From the NCBI RefSeq assembly GCF_002078875.1, contig NC_034420.1, positions 2,913,814 to 2,977,813 on the forward strand: 64,000 nt of DNA, given 5' to 3'. Below are positions 1-11,000 of this stretch, one piece after another. The translations under genes were made by a program, and so were the position numbers. Below the pieces are notes generated by a model. The model searched no databases and was not told the origin of the DNA. It saw only the letters and a list, made by a program, of their open reading frames with translations. The number at the start of each line of letters is the position of its first letter. The stretch's first letter is position 1. Source of the DNA: Numida meleagris (lineage: Eukaryota > Chordata > Aves > Galliformes > Numididae).

Positions 1-1530
1 AAACATAAGGAACCATCAGGCAGAGAGCCTGATGCTGCTTGGGCTAAGGTGAGCTACCAGGCTAAGGAAGGAAAAGTGAGGATGCTTATCTAAAGGCAGA
101 CATACTAGCCCATGTCGTTCATCAGCCTCAGTCTTGAACTGACATGTTCCATAGGCAGACATTTCACTTCCAAGAGACCCAGCAGCCCGGCTTTCTACTT
201 TACAATCCCCCTGGTGGTGGAGATTCAAGGAACTAAATAAAAGCCTTCCAACTAAAGGAGCCGAAGGAAGAAACGAAGGGCTGATACATGCTGCTCTTAG
301 ACCTGCCCCAAATGCCCCAGTCACGCTCGCCCTGTGCCCGCTCAGGGTCTCGGCCACACTGCAGTTTTTGGTAGCCCACGTAAGGAGCATGATCACAACA
401 TGAGACTCAAGGCACAAGGAGATTACCAAGAAAAAGTACAGTATTTCTAGTGTTGCCTTTTGGGAGGAGAGAAGGAGAGGATGCTCAGTATTAGTTAAAA
501 TGTCTTCTCGTTGCTTGTGCAGCCAAGATCCATCTGGCCCAAGTACTTTCTCTCTGGAGTCCTCTGATACCCAGAGAAGGTCAGCTCCACACACCTTTTC
601 TCCCTCCACACTCTGAGCTGCCTGGTGAGAAGACTGGGTACATTTAGACAACGCACTGACCTTACCTCTTGCAAAGTCAATTCCACTCCTATCAGAATTA
701 TCAAATCCTCTGACCCTCCTTGCCACTGTCCTTTATGTAGGATGTTTGGTAAATTGAAATAGCAGCTAATACAAACGCAGACTGCCTGCCAGAAAGAAAA
801 TCACCTTTTTGCTTGATAGAGAAGAACAGGAATGACAGCGCTGTGGCAATGAGGGAAATCAGTTCCACTCAGTCACTGTGATAAAAGACAGCAATGAAAA
901 ATGCATTCCGAAGTCAAAATATCTGTAATGTTTTTAGAACTTAGGTGGTAGCAGGAGTCAGAGAAAGCCTTGCCCATTCTGCTTCTCCCCACCTAAGAGA
1001 AAAGGTACATTCTTCTGCCCTAACCTGTTCTGCTACCTTTTTTTAATCTTGACAGCTTATTAGCAACTATACATCAAGCCAGCATCTTATTTTGTTACTT
1101 TCCACATCTGAAGGAAGTGTGTATGCCCAAGGAATACACTGAATATGAGAAAGGTGCAGCTGTATATTTACCTGGAAGACATCAGCACTTTCAGTGGAAA
1201 AATTTTGCCACTGCTGGTAATGAACAGAGATGTAAAATATCCTGCTGACATTACAAACCAAGAGTGATGTAAGATTAGTGGGAAAAGGTTAGGATCCTAA
1301 TTCTGCATTATACCCATCAAGTCTCCTGTGACGATCTCTCACCCAACTTCTAAAGAGTGAATTAGATGATCACTACGATGAGTCTGTCAGCAGTGGCAGA
1401 AGGAAGAGAGGTTTATTATGTGCTCAGCAGTACATAATAGAACACACTGTTACCAGATTCCCAGGGTTTCATCTCTGCTGATTTGGTATCTTTCCATTTA
1501 AAAGTTCCAAGTATTTTAGGGCCAAGGTCA
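1..1530. other. Unique intron-like sequence with a long unassigned open frame
   Basis: I recognise no repeat or exon. The minus strand is open from 726 to 16 (236 codons from a GTG). It has no recognisable domain, and a good donor-like AGAG|GTAAGG falls inside it near 662-657. The rest is ordinary AT-rich sequence. Confidence 0.5.
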
Positions 1531-1597
1531 TTTCAGGAGTTGGACTTGATTCTTGTGTGTCCCTTCCAACTCTGATATTCTGTGATTCCATGATTCC
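1531..1597 (+). mobile_element. CR1 LINE, 3' tail fragment
   Basis: The plus strand reads GGAGTTGGACTTGAT, then CCCTTCCAACTCTGATATTCTGTGATTCC. This is the CR1 3' untranslated end with a degenerate copy of the ATTCTATG tail. Only the last ~65 bases are present, as expected for a strongly 5'-truncated old insertion. Confidence 0.65.
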
Positions 1598-4500
1598 TTT
1601 TAACTCCATTTTACATATGGAAAAATGGAGTATGAATAGAAAAAGCCATTTAGTCTGTCCCAGCAATGTGCTGGAGAAGTGAGGAAGAAAACCTCTGATG
1701 CTCCTGTCATGGCTGGGCTGTCCAAAACCATGGCACACAGCAGCAAACAAGCTTCTTCCCATTCAGGAATTCCTTGTCCCTGACTTGTTTTGTGCTCATA
1801 AAAGGGGCACAGTCCTGCTAGCTTGCCTAGGTGTGCACAGCTGATTTATAAGCTAGACCTCCTCTCTCTGTGAGTATAAACTCTTTCATCAGCCATTCAG
1901 AGGGCCAGAACCTCTGGCTAGAACAAATAGGTAAAAATCTCAAAGCTGGAACAGAGAACTGAATACTTGCTGCAAACAGCTCATACTGAGTCCGCAACTC
2001 AAGTGTTCAAGTCATTAATGCAGCCACTAATGACAACAGGAACACCACTCCAATTGCCCAGACTTAGATTATTTACAATAACTGCGTGCTGACCAAGAGC
2101 TGGATGTGGTGTGCTGTGGGCAAAGGAGTTGGTGTGCACCAAGCACCAACCAGAACGGGATGACAGAGCAAACAACTGCGCTGCAACTGCTGGGGCTACA
2201 CCAGGAAAACATTTCAGCTCTGATAATGGTTTTCTTTCAGCCAGCAAGTGTACGACAGCTGGCCAGCTCAGTCACATTTTGCCATTACAGCGTGTATCTC
2301 AGCATTCACAAAGGCAAATAAACACACAGAGTTGTCTCGTTTGCTCTTCTGGAAGATGCTGGTTTGGTTGAGGCTGTTCGCGGCCAGCCCACTGAGCTCA
2401 TTCAGGGACACTGCCATGATGGACTCTTTTTTCCATTCTGTCTTTCTTTCCTTACTTGAAATTCAAGAATCATTACAAATAATTGCTGTGGTGTTGGTGG
2501 GGCTGACAGAGCATGCTGGAAATGCAAAGCACAAGACAAATTCTGGGAGAATTCTGGTGATAGTTTTGACCTCTCAATTCCTGCATCGTGCTGATTATTG
2601 ATGCAGATTGCTCACGTTTGGTCCAGACCGGCCCACAGTGAGCTTCTTTTGTCTTTAACAAAAATAGTTTATTGGTCTAGATATTCATTCAGTAGCTGGG
2701 AGATAATATTAATCGTATTAGCCTAAACATTTATTCAGTAGCTGGGAGATAGTATTAATCATTCATACCACCAGATCTCTGTACTTGCCAGTAGCAGAAA
2801 AGATGAGCATTATGCTCAATGGCAAAGAAAAGTACACGTTTGGCTTCTGACAACCCAGAGTGAGATTTCAGTTTGATACGCCCTGCTCAGCCATGGCCAG
2901 AGCATAGTGGTCTTTGAAGGGAATTGTGGCTGTGACGGCAAATCTCATACACTGGGAAAGCTGGGAACTGCTGCCTGCTCTGCTGGGGATAACTTCATGC
3001 CTTCCCTCAAGCCCAGAATAAATTCTGATGCTCCAGAAACCACAGCTGCTCAGTATAAGAGAGCCCACAACTATTTCAAGAGGTAGGAAGAGCAGCTAAG
3101 AGTTATCTAGGCCAAAGGCACCTTCCAGCAACTGCAGCTGTTGTTTGCATGCAGTCCATATGCTGTGCTTGAGATTTACTACGCGCCTTTCCACTGCTGT
3201 ATGTATCCAATGCATATTTTTTCTTTTCATAACAAAGTGTGACCACAGCAATTTGTTTTCTTGTTAGGATAATCTGGTCTTGAGGAATTTATACTGTACT
3301 GGCAGAGTAGACTCATTCCTAAGTAGTGGCATACTCTGTGAGTCCTATAGAGTCAAGTAGGGCTGCTAACATTAATAAAAGCTAATACCAGTTAAAACCT
3401 TTTCCAACCAGAATATTAAGTATGATTTCTTAGTATAACAACTAGTATGCAATAAAACTATTGCAACAAGCAGTCCATTGGTCTCTGGTGAAAAATAATG
3501 TGACAACCTGACTTAAGCCATCTTAACACAAGACAAGCAGCAGACTCCACAAGGACAAGGACTACATTGAAGTATGCGTATGCTGTATGTTTTCACACCG
3601 GGTCGATGCTGCAGAAGCAAACGGGATTAAGCCATAAGTGTGTACGTGTTCAACTACAGAGGACAAATATGCCAACTTGCTCTGAAGTTGTAATATCTCC
3701 ATGTGAAATTTACCTTATCCCTTTTTCAGCATAATCCACCAAGTAACCCCAATCTTGTACTCTGTATTTTCACCTAAATTCCATCAGAAAACAACTAGAC
3801 ATCACAATGATTTGCTCTGAATTATTCAAATATCCCAAACTTTCCCCCTCTTTAGGGGTTAATGGTATCAAATATGCAATTCCTCCTCCTCATGACATGT
3901 ATGCAGGTCTCAAGTATGGGAGGAGAAGTGACATTGGGCAAATGCAGCCACCGAAACACAAAGCTCTCTCCTAAAGCTTCCTTCTTCAATGCTCTCTCTC
4001 TCTATTTAAACCAAGTTTCTAAATTCACTCAGACAACAAAAATATTCCAAAAACCAGGTCCTCAGATGGAGCCAGTTCATTATGGACTCTGCTGGAGCTG
4101 AAGACAGGAGATTAACTGTATGTCAGGCACCATATAACACTTTTTTCTATCCGTGATAGGAGTGCACAGACTTCTGAAGACAAATGAAAACAGGAATAAA
4201 TGCATTTTTCTGTAGCCACTCTGTCTTGCTTACAAAATACGATCATTTCCATACACCTTGAGCTGGTAAGTACAGTCGTTGCCAAACAATCTGTACCACT
4301 GCCCTAGCTTCAAAATGCTGTTTCACAGTGCAATGCAACAATTATCACCTGGCACCTCCTAATTAAGCATAATAGGGTAAAGAAAAAAAAGACAAAGCAT
4401 TAGGAAGGAAGAGAAACACATACATGCACGGCAAGTGAAAGCTAAAGCGTACAATCAACGAACCAAACTTTTATGACTTCTTTTCTCCAGTAAGTACTGC

Positions 4501-5545
4501 CCGCTGGTTGCCAAGGTTCTTCAAACCTTGTACTAAATTTTGTCAAGTAATTAATATGAGGCCAGCAACCTCGCCTTTTTTCAGGTTGTCATGAGCTTTG
4601 GAGCAGAAAGGAGTAATTGTTCAGTATCTGTGGGTAGCTGAAGGTTATTTTAATACCTGCGTATTACCAGCTCACCGTGAAAAACGACCCCTGAGTTTCC
4701 ACAGAAAGCAGCTGTTTGATGTATATCACATTCGTGAGCATTCGGACTACACCATAAATCTACTCTTCCTATTAAACAGTGCGGCTATCTGCACAGGCAC
4801 GTTCTGATTTATAGAGCTCACTGTCTAAAATTCATCCCTTCCGCCTCTGTGTAAGATTTCCACGTTTCTGCATGAATTACATTGTTTATAAAAGCAGAGA
4901 GGTAACCAGAATTAAAGCACCTTTAGCAGTCAGCTCCCTCAAGCTACCTTCAACAAAGCAGATTTACTTTTCTATCCATAGTTCTTGTGTGTTTTTGTAA
5001 AGCATTCGTGAGACTATAGAGCAAGACTAGGCAGATTTGTTAATGATAAATATTCTGAAAGAGAGCTGAACTGATTTTGATAGAAATACTTGTCCCCATA
5101 AGCTCAATAAGGCTTGGGGATTTTCTGTTAATAATAGTCAATAGCTAAGAATAAGCCATGACACTGCCAGCAATTAGAACAAATTGAGAAGTTGCAACGA
5201 TAAACTTATTAAAACAGAAAACCGTCTTTCATTCTCTGCTGCAGGATGCAAGCTGCACTTTGCTAAAGCATACAGATCTGTACCGAAGTTCCTGAAACAA
5301 TCTTAAACATAGGCAAAGAATCTTCAAAGACGATATCATTTATTTGCAGATCTGCAGTGAAAACTACAGTGCTATACTGACATATAAAATACATTTCATT
5401 TGTCTAAAGAAAGCATCTTAAAGTTATCTGAGCTGCTATTCAGGTCCTCAGATACTCAAACACTGTACATGCACAGATTCAAGTATAATGCTCTGCAGTA
5501 AATAGCTTTCAGAATAAAATACTATTTTATTTCTTAACATCCTAC
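1598..5545. other. Unique intron-like sequence downstream of the KCNIP-like exon
   Basis: No KCNIP EF-hand exon is visible on the minus strand here. The stretch holds one imperfect 46-bp tandem duplication (listed separately). It has no interspersed repeat that I recognise and no credible coding exon. Confidence 0.5.
2683..2765. repeat. Imperfect 46-bp tandem duplication
   Basis: TTCAGTAGCTGGGAGATA occurs at 2688 and again at 2734. Both copies continue with (A/G)TATTAATC and lie in matching flanks, so two units differ by only a few bases. It looks like a local slippage duplication. Confidence 0.85.
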
Positions 5546-5645
5546 CTTCATAATTGCCTTCTAGGAGACCCAGATGCTCAAGTGCCTTCACAAATCCAAC
5601 AATTATCACCAGTACCACAATCATTTCAAGTCCCTCCAAGTTCAT
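5546..5645 (-). CDS. KCNIP4: Alternative first coding exon of a Kv channel-interacting protein (KCNIP4-like, membrane-segment isoform)
   Basis: Seen: an ATG at 5645-5643 (A at -3) opens 33 codons starting MNLEGLEMI. A hydrophobic stretch follows (about residues 9-28: V/L/I-rich, then FVKALEHLGLL) and the exon ends NYE plus one base. A splice donor AAG|GTAGGA begins at 5545, so the junction is phase 1. Known: KChIPs are EF-hand calcium sensors that bind Kv4 (KCND) channels and set their trafficking and inactivation. They use alternative first exons, some encoding an N-terminal membrane segment. From memory, one human KCNIP4 isoform starts with the same nine residues, has the same 33-codon length, and joins the common part through an Asp codon; the leftover G here would start that codon. 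I count about 22 of 33 identical residues. Inference: this is that exon, with its own promoter upstream (higher coordinates). The frame stays open past the donor to 5448, but that part is intron. A different KCNIP paralogue is possible. Confidence 0.78.
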
Positions 5646-5800
5646 CTTGAAAAATTATTCGTGTAAAAGCATCTTTTCTTAGGGAGCGTCCTGACTTCAG
5701 AGTTAGACTTTAATTAAAAAGCCCTCCTAGCCCATGCCATGTCACACAACCACATAAATACAATGCTAAAGAAGCCCAGCATATTCCCACCATAAAACAT
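5646..5800 (-). promoter_or_regulatory. Possible promoter and 5' UTR of the KCNIP-like first exon
   Basis: No splice acceptor precedes the ATG at 5645, so this should be a transcription-initiating exon. About 65-75 bases upstream is an AT-only palindrome TTTAATTAAA (5709-5718), and further upstream is ATTTATG-like sequence near 5752-5760. Either could act as a TATA-type element. This rests on position only; no start site can be read from the sequence. Confidence 0.2.
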
Positions 5801-7587
5801 TTCTATTGACAGCAAGATGAACACAGGAATGTAAGGAAGTCAGCTCTTACCATGTCTGCATCACTTGCCTGCCTGGATACAGATGTTTCAGTCTCTAAGG
5901 CAACAGAATATACAGTAACCACTTTGTTTAGCATTTCCTCTCAGTCACAGCCAAAATTAACCAAATCTGTCTGATATCTAGTAAAACCCAATGCTGCTTT
6001 TTCACACTGAATTACAGGTTTAGAGAGATCCCACCTGAAACAACACACAGGAAAAAGCCCAAACACGTTCTTGTGGCACATACTGAAGCGAACTTCGGAA
6101 AACTCAAGGAGAAACAATTTCATTTAGAAAATGACCCGTTGCTGTATTTCCCTATTGAATGAAACCTGTGTTCAGTCGCAGACTTTTAGCAGACACTCAG
6201 TTATCTTTTTTCCCTCCCGCAGACACATTGAACATCAAATACCGGAATCTAGTAAACACTAAACGTGGTAAGAAGAGACTAGTTAGAGGAAAATCAGTTT
6301 TAAAGTTTTAGAGATGTGTGAGTGATAAAGGTTTCCCCTCCTGCTGCTCTGCGTGCAGACGGTGGAGCAGCGCCTGGCCGTGGGTCAGCTGCTGTCCTGG
6401 GGCAATTTCCAGATGGAGGAAGGGCAGAAAGGAGACCAAGGGCACGATGCCCGCGGCCAGAACTGCGTGCCCCCGGTGCCCCACCTCAGCAAGCACTTTT
6501 CCAAGAGCTTCCTAGAGCTGAAATTGCTTTCAAGAGCTGACAATTAGATTCTCCGCAGGACCCAAGACGCGGGCAAGCACTGCCCTGGTCCTCGCTCCGC
6601 TCTCCATGTTGGCAGCATTTTGGACATGCACAGAATGGCCGAAAAACAAAACAACCTGAAAACCTGGCCACTCATTTCGGTGCCTCCCCTCATCTGTCCA
6701 CCTTTGTGCACGGGGTCACCTGCTGCAGCAGCCGTTATTTTAACTCACTCTGGGATCATTTGACTTTGAAAGTAAACTAACCTGACATTACTATGGTGAT
6801 CACCTGAACGCCTGAAATCTGCCTTGCTGCTTTCAGCTATTGTTTTTTAACCATTTCTGCACCTCTGCCTTTACTGATGCTTTAGTTAATAGCTCCCAGG
6901 ATACTGCCAAGTTGCATTAAGTGTTTAAACGATGCTACAGGAAACTGAGTGCTGAGAGCACTATTTGCATGTGAGCCTACCCTCCTGGAATTGCAGAATG
7001 GGGCCGTGCCACTGTACAGAGCACTCAGTCCCATGGACTCCTCTGAAAGCTCTAAACAGTTTTCTCATTCACTTCAGCAATACTGTACTGTGCTGCAGTG
7101 TCTTGCTAAAGGTCTGCACCAAGTTCTGCTTCCCATGTGATCATTCCAGTGTATTAATATTTTAGAGACATTCTTTCATTATTTATATAATTAGCGTCAT
7201 CAGCATCCACAGTTTTGTCAGGTATCCTCCTTCAGAATAAACCTTGTATTTCTCTTCTCTATCGAACTTCATTTGAAGATCTCACAACTCGCTTCCAAAC
7301 TTCTCGTTGAGCCTGAACGCTCCTGAGGGGCGGTTAAGAATTTACCACAGGATCAAATCCAGCTGCCGTGGAAAAAAAAACACCTTTGGGGCAGTCCAGA
7401 CATAACGTATAACAATATTCAATGATAAACAATGTTATAGTTGAGAGGGGAAAAGAGAGATGCTGCCTAATGGAAATGGCCTGGGATGGAGAAGAAGAAA
7501 ATGACTAAAGCCTAATTTTGACCAAGTTAAATCCATGAACTGGGTGACATGAGTTGGGTGATGCCAATAAGCATTCTAAATTAATTT
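5801..7587. other. Unique intron-like sequence with one GC-richer patch
   Basis: Positions 6318-6547 form a GC-richer island, open in several frames, preceded by a pyrimidine-rich stretch ending CTGCGTGCAG. No protein family is recognised. The rest is AT-rich and featureless. Confidence 0.45.
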
Positions 7588-8076
7588 TCATAGAATCATA
7601 GAATCCTTAGGGTTGGATGGGACCTTTAGAGGTCATCCAGTCCAACTCCCTGCAACAAACAGGGACACCCACATTAGATCAGGTGCTCAGAGCCCCATGC
7701 AGCCTGACCTTCAGTGCCTCCAAGGATGGGGCACCACCACCTCTACAAGCAACCTGTGCCAGCGCCTCACTGCCATTATTGTAAAAACTCCTTCCTTATA
7801 TCCAGTCTAAATCTCCCCTCCATTAGTCTGAAACCATTTCCCCTTGTCCTACCACAACAGCCCCTGCTAAAGAGTCTGTCCCCTTCCTTCTCACAGCCCC
7901 TTTAGATACTGACAGGCCGCTCTCAGGTCTCCCTGGAGCCTTCTCTTCTCCATGCTGCACAGCCCCAGCTCTCAGCCTGTCCTCACAGGGAGCTGTTCCA
8001 TCCCTGGGAGCATTTTTGTGGCCCTCCTCTGGATGTACTCCAACAAGTCCACACCTCTCCTGCGCTGAGGACTCCA
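7588..8076 (-). mobile_element. CR1 LINE, 3' fragment (~490 bp)
   Basis: The plus strand begins TCATAGAATCATAGAATCC, the reverse complement of the CR1 8-bp tail. CR1 3' UTR and the end of the reverse-transcriptase frame follow. It is close in sequence to the first ~480 bases of the 36.99-38.48 kb copy (shared runs such as TTAGTCTGAAACCATTTCC), so the two belong to one subfamily. It is 5'-truncated near 8076, where similarity to that copy stops. Confidence 0.9.
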
Positions 8077-11000
8077 CATAATTCTCTTTGGAAAGGGGAT
8101 TTCTCCCAGTCCAGTGAACTTGTACCCCTGTCCCAGTTTGCTGCTGCCGAGCTACCAACATAACCGATTACCGACTGTGTTGTCTGTTTTTCTTGTCAAA
8201 AAACCCACCACCCCACAGAGTAGAGAAGGGACTTCAGAGACTGTCCCTTCTTTTTGTGAAGTTTCATGACCAAATTATAGGTCGCTCTGCATCCCACTCC
8301 ACAGAAGCTATTTGAAAGATTTGCTCCTTTTTTTCAGTCATGGAGATGTTTTTAAACCTCAGAGACCTTCCAGCTCTTCTCTGGCCAGCCCAAGCCATCA
8401 GTAATGGTGTCTTTGTGAGGGCAGAGCACAGGAGCCTACTCAAATATATGCCGATCACAGCTGGTCTTGCTTGGACAAACTGGCAGGACGGAGCTGCAGG
8501 CTCTGCAGTTCGTACCAGCTATCACCTCACAGCAACGCATCTTATGTGTAACGAACTCTCAGTATAATTTTCAGTGTTCTTGTCTGAACCCGAGCAATTC
8601 ACTGCAAAGGAAAACACTCCTGTTAACTGAGAAACACTGGAGAGTGCTCTGGGAAGAAAATACCCAGTTTCTGCTGGCCACGGCACCTGATCATCCTTTC
8701 ACCTACCTGCTGCAGTGACAAGGAGCCAGCGGGTGCCGTGCTGCCTCGTCCCTGCTGGGGACAGCTGCGTGCCCGGGGCAGGGGACTGGCTGCTGTCAGC
8801 CCATCGCAGTGCACAGGAGGGACACACATAAAACTGATTATCACTGCAATGTGCAGGCAGAATCCAGCATTCCTGGGGACACTAGCCCTAAGTAACTGCT
8901 TAATTATTAGCTGCTTTGCAGACAGTTTTCACAGCATGAGATAAAATTAAGGTACATAAAGGATAGAACAAGAAGGAAATGGAGAAGGGAAACATGGGTA
9001 AAATAAAAAAAAAAAACAAAACTACAGACAGTTTTTCTCCATCCAGGCTCTGTGGGAGATGCTCACATACACTGCTCTGATGCTGGATAAAGTTAGAAGC
9101 AGCACAGGGACTGCTGTGCCTCTGTCCCCAGCACACCTGTGGCAGCAGCTGAGCCTTTCTGTCCCCAGCAACAATGAGATCCCTGAGCTGACCCTCACAC
9201 TCATCCCACAGCAGAAGAGGGAAAGCAAGATGAAGAGCACAAGACACGTAACTCTTTGGTAATTAAATGCTCCTGTACAGCTACCCTCCAGGGCAGGTCT
9301 GAGATCCAACCCCACCGTCCCAGCTCACAGCCCAGATGCACTGTTCCCCTCGCTTCCATCTCTCGTTCCTCCTCTACACAAACCTTTTTCTTATCTTTTT
9401 GTTTTGTTTTTAACCCTTGGAAACTGGGCTAAGTCCAAAGAGGAGGGGAGGACCTGTTCAGCAGCACGGCTGAGCTGACAGAACGGCACCTACCAGCAGC
9501 AGACAGCAAGGCAGAGCACTGCCCATATCGCAGCATTTGCAGTCGGTGTATGACACAAGCACAGAGCTAATTCAGGAGAGGGATCCCCAAACTAGTCCAG
9601 ATGCTTCTGCTCCTCTGTTCTTAGCTCCTCTACTCCTGCTAGCAACCAGTCTCTCAGCTGAGTCCTGTTGCAGATGACTCTGGCTAATCCATCATTTTAT
9701 TAATAGCATGATTACAGTATAAATATTTCATTCCACGGTGTGTAGGAGGCTTCATTATGCCTCAGTATTTTTGCATGCTCATCTTCTTTAAATACAGCTC
9801 TGTTCAAACTTACGGCAAATGTGTCAGCTCCAACTCTTTCAATATTTCCTTTAATGCTTTCATTAATTTCTAAAATGCTAATAATGTTAAATTCCAGCCA
9901 ATTTATTCAGTGAATAAAATCCATATCCAATAATACAATTTATTTTATAATACAGTTATACAAAAAGAGAATTTAATGCAAATGGGAATTGAGTCTTTGG
10001 GAAAGAGATCGTTGTCATATTCCTACTTTATACACTATGCTTTATGGTAGCATAGGTTGGGTGTAAAGGGCAGTAATTTCACCTCTCAGTGTTTCATAGC
10101 CAAACCCTTAATACAGGTAGTGTCTTATTTTCTCAGAGTACTAAGCATGTCCTTAATATAGACACCATCAGCAGCTATTCATGTTTTAAATGGAACAATG
10201 AGAAAAAGGAATGCTGAACTACACCTTCAATACCATGACCACCTTTCTGGTTGCTGAAGAAGCAGCTGAGAGACAACAGCAGCAACATCACCTAATGCTC
10301 AGTGATGCACTCCAGGAGCTTCCAAAAATGGAGCTCCACCATTGCAACAGGTTACAGGCAGAGAATGGCAAACGTGATGTGATGAAGTCCTCCCAGCCAT
10401 AGGAAGCCATGCTGCTCGTGGATCCAGCAAGAAGAACAAACAACACCCGGCCCAGGAAGCAGCCGAGCTTCTCACATGAAAACAAACTAAGGTGTGAAGG
10501 TGACCTTAGTGTCTCCTTGTGTAATAACCTCTCATTGTTTTCGATGAAGCATGAAATTAGGGGGAAGAAAGACAGCTGCTACAGGCTCGCATAGCTGTCA
10601 GGGTGCTGTTTGCAAAGAAATGCTTATGGATTCTCATTTTCTTCCTGAAGCTTTAGTCACATTGGTTACACCACACTGCTGGGGCTTTAGAAGAGCCTCA
10701 GCTCCCTCTGAGAGCAGAGAGTTGTTGCAGATACCCAACCCAGCAAACACCGGGCCTGTCTTTTTCCTTTTATAAAAAAGAGGTGGAGGCTGCTAACGGT
10801 ATGAGAGACAAACCATACGATGCATAGCAGAGCAGAAGGAAAGCAAAGCAAGTTTCCAGAACTTTCAAGGAATAACAGTTTTAAGAATATTCTCTCCAGA
10901 AGAGAGCAGGGTATAGTGACAAGATCGGCCAGCGGGAGAAAGCTGCAATGTCCAGCCCTGAGCAGACAGACACCTGTTTGTGACAAGCAAAATTGCGGCA

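Noticed and set aside
5448..5545. Extension of the KCNIP-like reading frame past the donor
   Set aside because: The known isoform length and phase end exactly at the GT donor; the extra 32 codons do not resemble the family and are intron.
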